Shown: one piece after another, positions 12,608 through 23,270 of the stretch
How the letters are laid out: the number at the start of each line of letters is the position of its first letter
Numbering within the stretch: position 1 is the stretch's first letter
Assembly (NCBI GenBank): GCA_029891345.1
Contig: CM057000.1
Span: 129,059,338 to 129,123,337, forward strand
DNA: 64,000 nt
Direction of reading: 5' to 3'
Source of the DNA: Dryococelus australis
Lineage: Eukaryota > Arthropoda > Insecta > Phasmatodea > Phasmatidae
The notes under the pieces: generated by a model
Databases searched by the model: none
What the model was told of the DNA's origin: nothing
Seen by the model: only the letters and a program-made list of their open reading frames with translations
Translations under genes and position numbers: made by a program

Positions 12608-14485
12608 ATGAAGTATTAAAGTCAAAAAGAAACATGGCGAACATAAAATAAGCGTTTTGCTAATATTACATGCAAATTAAAGATAGATAAAGTAACATGG
12701 CTTTGTTACTAACGAGGGGCGGAGTTATGACGGATTTGAGAGAAACCCTGATGCATGGTGATAAAATTTAGTAGAGATGTTGAAAATTCCCAGGGTGCCA
12801 GCTCATCTAATACATGGGTGAGCAGGTGTGAATGGTATCTCAGGGCAGTAGCAGGTCAGACATGTGGCAGTTCCCCATCACAGCACATGTTAACAAAAGA
12901 AGCTGATACAAGAGTAACTTAGCACACTTTTACAGTTTAAAAGTTGAGCACGTGGTTAATTTCTGGAGTTGGCCAGATCTGGAGGTTACTTAAAATACTA
13001 AATGAGAAAATAAGACAAGGGTCAACTCAACTATGTATATTGCAGAACGGGTACATTGCACACAATACACAGTCCCTCGAATAAAGAGGGCATGGCGTAT
13101 TAAGGCAGACATGGAAAAAGGTGCTGAACAGCACGTGGATTTACATATATTAAACTCTCCGGGCCAGCCAGTCTGATGGAAAGTGTGTGTCTACGCAAGA
13201 GGAGCAAAACAATATGAAAAGGTTCCGGTTATTTATCACTTACTATTAAAGCTACTGTAATGGATGCAAAATGATGTGGCTCATGCAGCGTGCACGCTAC
13301 TATGCATGTACACCTTGTTTGGGCCGTTGGTCAAGACCGAGGATGGTGGATGGTGGCTGGTGGCTTGGAGATACCGTTACCCAACAGAGATATCCCACCA
13401 ACACCGTGAGTGAAAAATCATAAAAGTACACATACTGAACAGTATACAAGTATGACAAATAATTACATTAAAACACTCAGCGAATTAAAAGTAACATTTC
13501 CGACACTTAAGATTTCTTTTATAAAGTCTCCACTCTTTGTTGCTAAGCGTGTCGTGGGAAATGATTTTATCCGAGAAAAGTCGGGACGGCTCGTAGAACA
13601 CATAGGAAACTAAAATAAAAACACATAAGGCACTTTATACAAAAAAAAAAAACCTTTAAATCAACATTATTAAATTAATCTAATAATTGAATAAGTAAAC
13701 TGAGAATTTGAATTTGGGTGTTTGGCATGGCGACAGCCAGAACTGCCAAGGTCAATTTACATTTCACAGAGTTAATAAAATTAATTTATGCCCTTTTGAA
13801 TTAAAATAAACATGACATACAAATTGAAAATTTTAAAAATTATTTCCAAGTATCACAATTCAGTGGTTCGTAACCATACATAGGCCATGTAGCCAGGCAC
13901 TCATTAAAAAGAACAACACTCAGGGGAAACAAATGGGAGTTAACATTTTCCCATGTTTACGTAAGAGACTGCTTTAGGGGGAGCACAACACTTTAGCAAT
14001 GTAAACGCATACTACGTAGTTTATTCTTGGTGCTGCGGTTCGTTCCAGTCGTGGAACGGCTCAATGAATCATTTGTGCATGAACGATTCTGGGGACCCGA
14101 GCATCAACGCACCTTGTGCATTGCCAAACACAAGCGGAGCAGCATTGGTCTGCCTCCCGAGCAGGCAGTGAGGATGACGTCAAAAGTTTACAAAATACAA
14201 AAACTACGTTTAAGGCCAATTCTGTCAATCTGTATTCAAACATATGCCGATCTTTGGGCGAAATGTTCCATGAATAATATTTCAAAAGAAATATAATCAT
14301 AATACATCAGTATTAAGCTACAGCAATGCCTTTCTATGTCTGTGTTAATAAAATGCCTTCTCTGAAAACAGATTCTTACCAGATGTGATACTAATACTTT
14401 CAAAGAGTATTTCATACAAATCCTACTTTGACATTACATATGGTAAAGTATTTCTGTAAAGTAAATGCACTGGTAGCTCAATGGA
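12608..14485. other. Intron sequence, nothing recognised
   Basis: Mixed-composition intron with simple sequence near 13,350 (GGTGG-rich) and AT-rich tracts near 13,630-13,860. No gene or element termini supported. Confidence 0.35.
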
Positions 14486-14785
14486 TGCCCTGCCCTCATA
14501 GCTCAGGGGTAGGAGTGGCCAACTTAGTTGGAGGGTCGCGGGTTCACGCCCCAGTGCCTCCGACACGGCAGATTTTCAGTGCTCTTTTCGCACTGGGAAT
14601 TTGTCAACAAGTTGGTCTAACTTGAGCTTGTCAACTACAACAACGGCAAAAAAAAAATTGTAACATTGTGGTTTGACGTGCAGAAGAATTTAAGTTGAAA
14701 TCTCGTCTGGGTTAGAAAATTTTTAACTATTTTATAATGAATTTTTGTAACGTATTTAGCATTAAAATAAAAATTATCATCATTA
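14486..14785 (+). mobile_element. tRNA-derived SINE
   Basis: An A-box-like TAGCTCAGGGGTAGGAGTGG lies about 50 bases before a B-box-like GCGGGTTCACGCCCC, the layout of an internal RNA polymerase III promoter. A tRNA-unrelated body follows (CACTGGGAATTTGTCAACAA), then an A tract near 14,647 and an AT-rich tail near 14,770. It is not a functional tRNA gene: stem pairing and length are wrong. Confidence 0.6.
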
Positions 14786-15061
14786 TAAGGACAGTACTGG
14801 CATAGCAAAATGAAACCAGCCCATGGTACCAGTGCATAGGGATGTGCTATGAAAAATTAACAAATCAATGTGGAATAATAAGATTATAAGTATATTAATT
14901 TTTTCATCTTCCATTCTGCAGTATTACAATATATAATGAAGCATCAGATGTATAAATATTTCAAAGATTTTTTTTTTGCAATTATGAAAAGAAATATTAA
15001 AAAAGATAATTAATTTTGTTGACATGTACTACTTGCTGTTGAAACAAATTGTCGTAATAAA

Positions 15062-15146
15062 AAAATTTGAATGAATGAGTGAGATTTGAACCTGCAGTTC
15101 ACATTTACACAGCAAAAACCTTATCCACTACTCTACACAGTCATAC
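15062..15146 (-). mobile_element. tRNA-related SINE head, minus strand
   Basis: Read on the minus strand: TAGAGTAGTGGATAAGG (A-box-like), then about 30 bases later GCAGGTTCAAATCTCACTC (B-box-like). Spacing fits a tRNA-derived head. No clear body or tail, so probably a truncated copy or an old tRNA pseudogene. Confidence 0.45.
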
Positions 15147-15185
15147 ACAATTTTGACTTAAATTAAAATATTACAACATTAAATC

Positions 15186-15345
15186 TCACGCATATCACCT
15201 CCTGCGCATTGCACATGCGACCTCTACTTTTCGACTTTGCCCCATTATAACGCGTTTGATAATATAGGAGCAAGTCGCAAGCCAGCAGGCAATAATCTCG
15301 TGCCTACAGGGTTGATCCAAGCATTACGGACAACTACAGAGACGT
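15186..15345. repeat. Unclassified dispersed repeat, copy 2
   Basis: Partner of 2,863-3,022, in the same orientation, diverged by substitutions and small gaps. Both end in ACAACTACAGA. It abuts the LTR-like block that follows, so it may be part of that element. Confidence 0.55.
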
Positions 15346-15499
15346 GGATAAAATATTAAAACTTTACTGCCCACTCAAAAGACTACATGCTGTCGTCCAT
15401 CCACACCAAAGAAATTGTTTTGCCCACAGACACGCCGAAGCAAGAGAAACGAGTTGGCAGGGATGCTGCAAGAGAGCAACACTCTTTGCACAATGTCAT

Positions 15500-16262
15500 C
15501 ACTGCCGCCCGAGCCTCGTGGAGAGGGGGTATAAATATGACATCAGCCTCGAGACAGGGAGATAAGAAATGGTGGCACGGTCCACTACCCTAATTTAAAC
15601 AACCCCTGTGAAGTGAGGCTAGCAACCCCCGCACCCCTTGGGCAGTCAACAAACAGAACTTTTCTGTATATAAGGAGATGTGAAACTGCAGCTCGGCAGT
15701 TCTGTCGGCCTGCCAACCTGAGTAAGGTCGGAGGGCTACAGTCTGCGTAAGACTCTCCTTCCAGTCTACGGAAGACTCTCAGCCTGAAGAAATAACCACC
15801 ACTGCCCCTGAAGAGACTGCACAAGCTCTTATCTCCAACCAAGGCACTCGTGGAGAAAACCAGCCCAAGATTTGAATAATCTCTCATGACGCCAATGCCG
15901 TCAGGCGCTCACTACAACTCCAGCAGCCAGAGGTATACCAACATCCCACACCTGTTCATTTTACCCCAAGTTACTCCTAACTATGCAAGTGGGCCGAACG
16001 TGCTTGGGACTTCTAGCAAATGAAGAACGCTATAGTCTGAATAAGACGTGGGAGCACTCGAGTATTGTCCGGAATGCCCGTACCTCCCAAGAGATCCGCT
16101 CTTGAGTATCTGGATTTTCCTAATGCTCACTACCTCGGATCGTCTGAAGAAGACTGAATCCAGGGGGGCTTGAGCGACACTGAATAAACCAAGAGCGCAC
16201 CATTTTGGTTAAGATTCGTAATTGTGAGCCATTTGTATTCTGGTTTGTTCTACTTAAATATC
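15500..16262 (+). mobile_element. LTR-like promoter region of a retroelement remnant
   Basis: Contains TATAAATA at about 15,530 and GTATATAAGGAG near 15,667, a GC-rich transcribed-looking stretch with CT-rich repeats (GACTCTCCTTCCAG, GAAGACTCTCAGCC), and AATAAACCAAGAG near 16,182 as a candidate poly(A) signal. An ORF starts just downstream. That order fits an LTR and leader, but no second LTR copy was identified here. Confidence 0.35.
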
Positions 16263-16272
16263 AGTGTTACTA

Positions 16273-16755
16273 ATGCCACGAAAGAGTGGAGGACGCAGTA
16301 GCCAGATTCGCAGTTTAGCCAGACAGGCATTACTGTTGTTACAGATGGGACTAACTTCCTTTGTAACTTCCAACGTGTCCATTAAAATATTACAGGACCT
16401 TCAACCTACTGAACTCCGTAGTGAACCTCACAAGGAACCACTCCCTACAACAGCGGACTATAGTTCATATCTTTATCATTTACTGGGTATTTGTTGGCCT
16501 TGGTCCGACCTAGATTATCTGAACCACCTGGAGAATCGAGAAGCAGACACCAAACCTAACCCCCCACCACAGCCGTGTACTACCCCGAGTGAACCAACCC
16601 ATATATGTACAATACGTACTGCAACCGGGAAACTGATAGTTGTCCAAGTCCCACCTAAAACAGCCCGGCCACGTAAGGTGGTGAATATTGTCCCCACAAA
16701 GTCAACTAGGCCTGCCCCTTATAAACGCCCGGAAAATCCCAGAGAAAGCAAGTAA
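16273..16755 (+). pseudogene. Unidentified ORF downstream of LTR-like region
   Basis: An open frame of 160 codons from MPRKSGGRSSQIRSLARQAL. The N-terminus is basic; a central hydrophobic/aromatic patch reads ADYSSYLYHLLGICWPWS; the C-terminal half is rich in Pro, Thr and Lys. The start at 16,273 is favoured over 16,264 because a compact basic start fits better; this is weak. The layout (basic head, proline-rich tail, next to an LTR-like region) suggests a gag-like or ORF1 product. No zinc knuckle or enzyme motif is visible. Confidence 0.3.
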
Positions 16756-16861
16756 GGATTGCCGAGAGCATTTAAGTAATCTCATTTCGTTGGTCATAGC
16801 ATACCCATTATTTCACCCCTTTTTCTTTTTTTTATTTAACGACAGCTGGCATCACACATTT

Positions 16862-17165
16862 TGGCAGCCTTCACGGTCAGCAGGGCCAAACTTCCAGGGA
16901 GTGAGGTTTATGTGGTCTGATTCAACCTGGGGTTTGATTCCCCTCCTACAATTAAATATCCTCCAATGAAAAAGTGTCCCCCAAGATCTCCCAACGTTGG
17001 CAGATCCGAGACCCAGCCAGGCATTACAAATTCCGAACACGACGACACTTTAGGAAGAAGTTCACATAATCCAGTATAGAGGAGGGAATCTGCACTCAAA
17101 CACATCTGATATAATTTACCTCAACTCTGCTATATCTCTTCCCCCCTAAGGAGTAGAGTGTGCAA
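16862..17165 (+). mobile_element. Possible tRNA-like SINE or LTR debris
   Basis: CTGGGGTTTGATTCCCCTCC at about 16,928-16,947 is a good B-box-like motif, with an A-box-like GAGTGAGGTTTATGTGG about 35 bases earlier. Downstream text (CCAAGATCTCCCAACG) has no known assignment. A GGCGCCAACGTGGGG word near 17,222 resembles a retroelement primer-binding region, so the block may be composite. Confidence 0.3.
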
Positions 17166-17469
17166 CAAGGCTTCTTTACGTTGGTAGAGGAGACACTGAG
17201 GTAAGGAGAGTGCATCAACCGGCGCCAACGTGGGGTGTAAGCATCTTATAGCCTGAGGTAGAAACGAAAGTGCATCAAATCATAAATGAAATTCTGAGTA
17301 AGGTTCAATTAACAAATCATTTTGTCATTAGGTAAAGGAACAATATCTGTTTGAATTGATTGAAGCTACTTTTATTGTGTGTGTTGTCTCAAATGTGACC
17401 TTCCTTTTGTAGTAAAGGTTTAATTTGAGATGAGAATCTGCAATGCACATACAGAATAAACCTGGCAAC

Positions 17470-17623
17470 AGGGTACTTCAATGATCCTTCGACTAAAGTT
17501 AGTCCCACTATAATCAGGGTTTACGAATACGATATAGTTAGTCCACCCTTAGTCCGGACTAACCCCAGACCAACTCTGAGGAAGATCATCCTTGGATGAA
17601 TATCTGACTATGAATAAGGCCCC
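17470..17623. repeat. Harbinger-like terminus (right), facing the one at 12,455
   Basis: Ends CTATGAATAAGGCCCC. It carries the same AGTCC/GGACT subterminal words as the 12,455 end in opposite orientation. The two may bound one 5.2-kb composite or be two separate small MITE fragments; nothing between them looks like a Harbinger transposase. Confidence 0.4.
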
Positions 17624-17809
17624 AGATGATCAATCATTTCTTGAAAATTTTGCACTGATATGCAAGCTTATCAGTTGGTGCCCTCAAGAACATTTTCAAA
17701 TTCTATTTTGGTCATGTAATTTACAAAATAATAATCTACCATAAACTTACCATAAGTACCTCTGCGCTAAAGCCACCAGCCATGCTATTTATTCCTAGTT
17801 ACCTGGCCC

Positions 17810-18072
17810 AAGAGGGGGTGGAGTGGAGAGATCTGGGCGACTTTATAACATCAAGGTCTTGAGAGAAGATAAGGATGAAGTGAGACAATTATGGAGCTGC
17901 ACCGTAATGCAAGGGCGATGGAAATGGGAGATCCCAGAGAAAACCTACCGACCAGCAGCATTGTCTGGCACAATTCCCACATGCGAAAATCCAGGAGCAA
18001 CCCCACCGGGAATTGAACCCAGTTCACCAAAGTGGGGGGGCGAGTAGTTTAACCACTATACCACCCTAGTTC
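17810..18072 (-). mobile_element. tRNA-derived SINE, family shared with 45,728
   Basis: Minus strand: GGTGGTATAGTGGTTAAAC (A box), then GAACTGGGTTCAATTCCCGG (B box), then a body with GGTCGGTAGGTTTTCTCTGG and a CAAGACCTTGATGTTA block near the end. The copy at 45,728-45,965 has the same order of blocks (GGTTCAATCCCCGG, GGTCGGCGGATTTTCTCGGG, CAAGACGTCGATGTTA). This is a true interspersed SINE family. Confidence 0.7.
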
Positions 18073-18484
18073 TGGCCCAAAGGACATTAATATCAGCATT
18101 CAATATGTACTTATTTTTATCTTTATCAGAAAATTTTATTAATGCCATACATTACGTACTAGCCATGTTTACTACAAGGAGTGAATCCTGCATTTTAGTT
18201 TATATGTCTACACTTCACAAAAATATTATGAGACTTCCAATTTTTAAAAATGATGTACAGTATACATTCATAAAATTTATCCACCGATATTTGGCTAATG
18301 TAGATCATTCTAATCATGCAATAAGTTGTATAATTTCAAGATGTAACTATGTTTCAGAAAACAGCTTTAGAAGAAAATTTTATTTCATGCATACTTGAAA
18401 TTTTATATGTACCACATAATTCATATAATATCTCTGCCACTTCCGACTTCATGATATTCATAGAGTATCAAAACCAATACTCAC
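18073..18484. other. AT-rich intron, nothing recognised
   Basis: The 97-codon plus-strand ORF at 18,105-18,398 is AT-driven and has no recognised motif. Confidence 0.35.
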
Positions 18485-18606
18485 CCTGAACTTCGGCCTC
18501 CAGCCAAGAGGTTTAGCCAGCGAGGCATGGAATGTACTGAAATTGATTAGTGCATATGCTGCGAGGAAGAAGTTTGAAATAAGAGGTGCAATGGCGTTTA
18601 GTTCAC
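18485..18606 (-). CDS. NKCC: NKCC exon 8: end of TM9 and TM10
   Basis: Completes a glycine codon from exon 7, then reads [20 protein letters not shown] followed by [20 protein letters not shown]. This is TM10 and the conserved HASLAK-GWRP link found throughout SLC12 Na+-coupled members. Acceptor AATTTTCAG, donor AGG|GTGAGT; phase 0 end. The intron to exon 7 is 891 bases. Confidence 0.94.
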
Positions 18607-19497
18607 CTGAAAATTTAATTAAAAAAACATGTAATTTAACATGTAACATTTTTAAAGCATATAATATTAAACAGCAGTTCAGAGATAACTAGAGATTATA
18701 GTAAAGGAGGGTGGGGAATAGTGAATCAATTATTTAAAAACCTGATGGTTAGGCCTACAAATGCAATAACGAATCAATACTATCAAATCAAAGCTATCTG
18801 GCTATGTATGAATGTTAACATTTAGCACAGCTATTGTGATCCTGTGGTACTCTTAAAATTCGTGGTACTTTCTCACTGAATTTACCCCACACTGAAACTC
18901 TGGACATTTGACTAAAATGGTTGGTTTGGTTAAGTTTACGGCCCCACCCCCCTGTAAGTCCTCGCTGTTGGCCCAATTTAACGAACCAGTAGTCTACAGA
19001 TGCTGGGTGGCTGATATGTAACTGCGACAGACTTCAACAACTTTATTACCTTCCAGTTTTCTCTCAAAAATCTTCAGACCATAATTAATCATTCAGTATA
19101 TATTATTCTACTACTTTACTTCAATCATTTTATGAAGTCCTATTCCTTGAATAAATATATTAGGTAGGTACCTGAACATACAAGATATACAATTTTCCCA
19201 ATATTTAGGTCTTTACCCTTTGGCATTTTTAATTCCCAGTTAAGTTTTCAGCAATAACGATGTTAGGAAAACCTCAGTGTGGGATTCTGTTGCAGCTGGT
19301 TGCTATTAGCACGTCTATTGTACGGGGACTCTCTCCACAAGCAAGATATCCCATAAAAAGGGCAGCCTACCTAACCCAGCGTAGTCTTTTCCCACACATT
19401 CTAAAACAGTGCAAGGTGAAAGCAGTTACATTCATTGTTAATAGTACACAAGTTCCAAATATTTTCAACAGATTCATTGACTATTGGACTAAATTAC
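18607..19497. other. Intron between exons 7 and 8
   Basis: Short AT-rich intron. No repeat termini or coding sequence recognised. Confidence 0.45.
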
Positions 19498-19729
19498 CTA
19501 TGAGAATAAAGCTGACTGCAATAAAGAAGGTCAAAACATAACCCCGAATGGGTTCGTTGTTCTTGCCGTACCCCTTTGCAAACCAAGAGATGTACGGGTA
19601 CAAGTTGTCGCGGCACAAAGCCTGAAACACTTTTGGTGCAGACACCAGGCTGGCCAGTGCAGACGAGAGAGTCGCTGCAAAACAACCTGCATAGATGAGT
19701 GGTCCAAAGCCTGACACCATCTCCACTAC
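19498..19729 (-). CDS. NKCC: NKCC exon 7: TM8 and most of TM9
   Basis: Begins [15 protein letters not shown], then the highly conserved TM8 run [20 protein letters not shown] and [12 protein letters not shown]. The Ala...Ser-Ser set in TM8 is the Na+ site of Na+-coupled SLC12 members; K-Cl cotransporters lack it. [20 protein letters not shown] leads into TM9, which ends [10 protein letters not shown] across the splice. Acceptor ATTTCTTGCAG, donor ATAG|GTAATT, phase 1. It joins exon 6 across a 10.6-kb intron without losing conserved sequence. Confidence 0.95.
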
Positions 19730-22338
19730 CTGCAAGAAATTAAATAGGAAAATAGTTAGCATCTTTCATATGTTAACACTGCTGTTTTCACAGTTGTTCA
19801 TTTAAAGTAGATAAGGAAAACTATTACTTTGAACTTTTAACGAGACAGCAAAAGGTCCATCACTAAAATTTAGAACATTCAATTCACTTAATTTAATTTA
19901 ATGCAACATAATGCCTTAAATGTAATCAGTGATGCAGTCGGGTGAGACACGAGATGAACGGTGACACAATAAACTTACTGTAGGTGTGCGCCAGCAGTGT
20001 TTCCCAGTCACCGCACTGTTGAGACTCAGGGTTCTCAGGGATGCTGTGGGTTGTGTGTGTCCATCTCCCCCGAGCGTACTTACAAAACACTTTGCATTAC
20101 TAAATAACTTTACTAAACTTGGATCACTTGCAGAGTTGGGCAACAGGTTGCTGCCAGTACAAAGGAAAGACTTGGAGCACTGTGTATTTGCTTTTATTCT
20201 GTTAGCCATACAAGAAAGTGCCAACGTTACAGCTTATGAAAACTCAAACAAGTCTAGCTAACTCCATTCTGGTGCTTCACATCCCGCAATCAATCTTGCG
20301 CACTCCTAGATGGATGACTTCTCTGTGGTGTTAGAAAACACAATCTCCATAAGGAAAGGGGTCGACAGCCGATAGGGTGGACTGACGATTTTCCCTGAAG
20401 ATAGGGTGCAGAGAATTACAAGATGAAACAAATGAATAAGTTGCACAAACACGTGTGATTATTTTGCATCACTAACGCAGCCTCGTCAGGGCTTGTCTTG
20501 CCGCATGTGGTTAGTGAAGTGACTGCCGATACGCATAGCCGGCTAGGACGGAAATAATACCACCATATCCTTTGACATAAATACAGTTGAAATATGATGG
20601 GACACTACAAGAGTGGTCACAATAAACACGCAGATGTGTGAAAGCAAACTTAGATGGCGCGGATGCCGCTCGATATGCTTCGTAGCGGATCACGTGGTGC
20701 AGATGAATTTTCAATTTTCCTCCGTAAAAACGTCAATTTCTGTCCACATAAATTATTATTTCCGCTGGGAAAATTATTCTTTTGTAGACTGCATTGGTTT
20801 TGAACTTGTAACACGCAGGATGGCAAGAAAATCAAATACTGAAGTGACCGCGTGGTCAAGCATAAAAATCATCAATTATGTGAAAATTACATGAAACCCT
20901 GAATAAAAAGTACATAGAACCCTGAAATAAACTACGGCGCACATGATCTTACACAAATAAACCCTCAAAGTGCATGGATGGCGCAGACATTTACTTGGCT
21001 GCGATAAACGACGTGGTCGCAAGTGATGTGGCCGTAAAACAATTAAACATGAAAATTACCCTGAAATACATACGTGAAAATAAAGCCCTCAAAATTGCAC
21101 GCAGATATGATACAGAAATTACATTGAAACGCCTTTAACATTGGCGGATGGTGCCTGATTCAAGTTCAGCGGGCCACGTGGCCTCTCGCGACACCTTTCT
21201 CCTCCTCCTCGATTATATTCAAAAAGTTTCAAAGGCATAAATTATTAGGTTAAGGGGAAACACAATGGTGAGGGAATGTCTGACAAAATGTATGCAAAGC
21301 AAAGGTTAACCAGTATACTAAAGTGAAACTATTGTAATCTACATCAGTGCAAAAAAATTGTACTGCATATGTGACAGCGTCTTACCTCGCCAGCTCTCCT
21401 CGATGGACTGCCCAATGGGAGGGGTCACGCAGACCTACCATGGCTGCCTACAGCGTTCACACAATCAGAAGTGCTATGCACACCGAGTAAAATATTCCGT
21501 AATAGGAAAGTTCAAACTGGAGCCTCTTTCCGCACGTGCATGCCCGCATGTCACATGAGTGGTGAGCGCCGTCATGGGCTTAGCGCCGCTAGCCGTTAGC
21601 CGGCGTCAGATTCCACACTGTTGCTGTAACGTCCACTTGGGTGATGTGGCTCATACAATACACATCTTGTGACGACTCTGTACAAGATCTGCAAATGTGT
21701 TTTACGGTACGGTGGACTACGTGACCTTCACTGGTCATGAAGTACAACAGAAGAGTTGTACTTCCCAACAATCCTACCTTTAATCCCTGGAATACTTTCA
21801 TCAGTGCTTACCACTACACTATCCCTAGGACAAAAACAATCTAACCTACTGCTAACAGTTTTGTTTTATCAGCTCCTGGGTCTCAATCATCTTTTGTCTA
21901 GCTACAATACACAATAATTGTTATTTTTAATTAGAACCTGTTTTTATTGTTTCTTTTACATGGACTAGCACCGCCCCATTTCCTGCAGGCTCACTTACAC
22001 CCCAGAAATGCACTGCACTTAATTAATTTTGTTATATTATATGTAACTGTGTGTAAGCTGCCAACTGGATTGTGAAAGTCAGGTCAATATACGTACAGAG
22101 GAACTATTCTGCTTTTGTATCAGTGACTGTGTGCTCAGTAGCATTAAATCAGTTAGACCCTACTGAGTTGTTGAATCATTTTAGGTCATAGTCCCTTCAC
22201 AACTACTATGAAAGCTAGTCCCCTCAACCAGCATACAGAGCATGTTATGTATTTTACCTGTGTAGTGTCTGCAAGAGGAGAGGCCTTTAATAGCTCCATA
22301 TTTATGGAATTAGTCAGTCAAAGAGCAAAGGAAATGGA
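19730..22338. other. Intron sequence with moderate GC content, nothing recognised
   Basis: Contains several 60-100 codon ORFs with no family features. The stretch 20,860-21,130 has repeated words (CCCTGAAATA, CCCTGAATAAA, GTGAAAAT) that give a loosely periodic look, but no clean tandem unit. Confidence 0.3.
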
Positions 22339-22339
22339 G

Positions 22340-23110
22340 AGGAATTTTAAAAAGTAGGCTGCCTTAAGACAGGCCCAGGGAAGGCAAGTGGAAAGCGGAA
22401 GGAGGAAGTGAGGCAGAGCGAAGGTAGAGTGGAACCCCCTGCTGTAACCACCCTTCCCCTCCCCCTCCTAATAACCCAGCACTCCCTAATAGCTGGTTCT
22501 GCCTGGGCTGGCATTTCAATAAAGACTGCCCAACCAAGAAAGAGACGGAGCACCCTGCGCCAAGGGAAGGGGGAGTGCTAAATGTCATCCAGACGCTAAC
22601 CAAAGTGCGCTACTCCCCTAACGCACCCCGATTGATGACAAGATAAACCGGCTAACACTGCCATGGAGATGCTAGACACGGCAGCCACAGGCAACTTCAT
22701 CCGGAGTGACCTGCTCACACCCCGCCAACAAGCCCATCTGACACCCGCCGACAAAAGCGTACAGATGACTCAACCCGAAAACCTCCTCCAAGTAGAGGGG
22801 GAAAAACGGCTGACTATCTGGGTCCACCACAAAACCACCCAGGTAGAGGTCCTGGTAGTCCCACACATTGGGGAAAAGATGAACTTGGGGCAACCCTGGC
22901 TGCAACAGCAGCAGTGCATTCTAGATTATGGGCAACGCCACATCTATATTGGAGAAAAAGGGGGTGTGACAATCAACTGAAAGAGTAGCCACGTCGACGT
23001 AACCCCTCCCGCCACCCCAATGCAGTTTCCAGAAGAACTGATCCGCCTGAAACAGCTGCAAGTAAAAGTGCACCAACAACCTCCAAATCAAAAGCCAACC
23101 ATAAACTGAA
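22340..23110 (+). mobile_element. LTR-retroelement fragment around a retropepsin-like ORF
   Basis: GC-richer than its surroundings. The upstream part (22,340-22,660) is interrupted by stops in every frame. The middle holds the protease-like ORF at 22,663-22,980. Downstream, 22,981-23,110, the frame is closed. No reverse transcriptase or LTR termini were identified. Confidence 0.45.
22663..22980 (+). pseudogene. Retropepsin-like protease fragment
   Basis: The ORF opens MEMLDTAATGNFIRSDLLTP; LDTAATGNFI resembles the retroviral-type aspartic protease active-site region (D-[ST]-G-A), with Ala replacing the usual Gly. The C-terminal part MNLGQPWLQQQQCILDYGQR matches the LG-x-PWL...DY-x-x-x-x-I pattern seen at the end of retropepsin domains in LTR retrotransposons. 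About 106 codons is a plausible domain size. It lacks flanking gag and polymerase frames, so it is a relic. Confidence 0.5.
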
Positions 23111-23270
23111 AATTTGGTGAGCTGGATGTGTTACATATGAACTTGCGTGAAATACTCATTAAATAATTAAACTTACCTAACTTAGTGTCTGCGAGTATTG
23201 AGTGTCATCCATAGAAACCCTTAAAAACTGCTCTACTGATAGTTAAATATACTTAGTTGCTGAATTATGG

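Noticed and set aside
14486-14570. Functional tRNA gene
   Set aside because: A and B boxes are present, but the cloverleaf arms do not pair and a SINE body follows.
20860-21130. Tandem satellite
   Set aside because: Shared words recur, but with no constant period.
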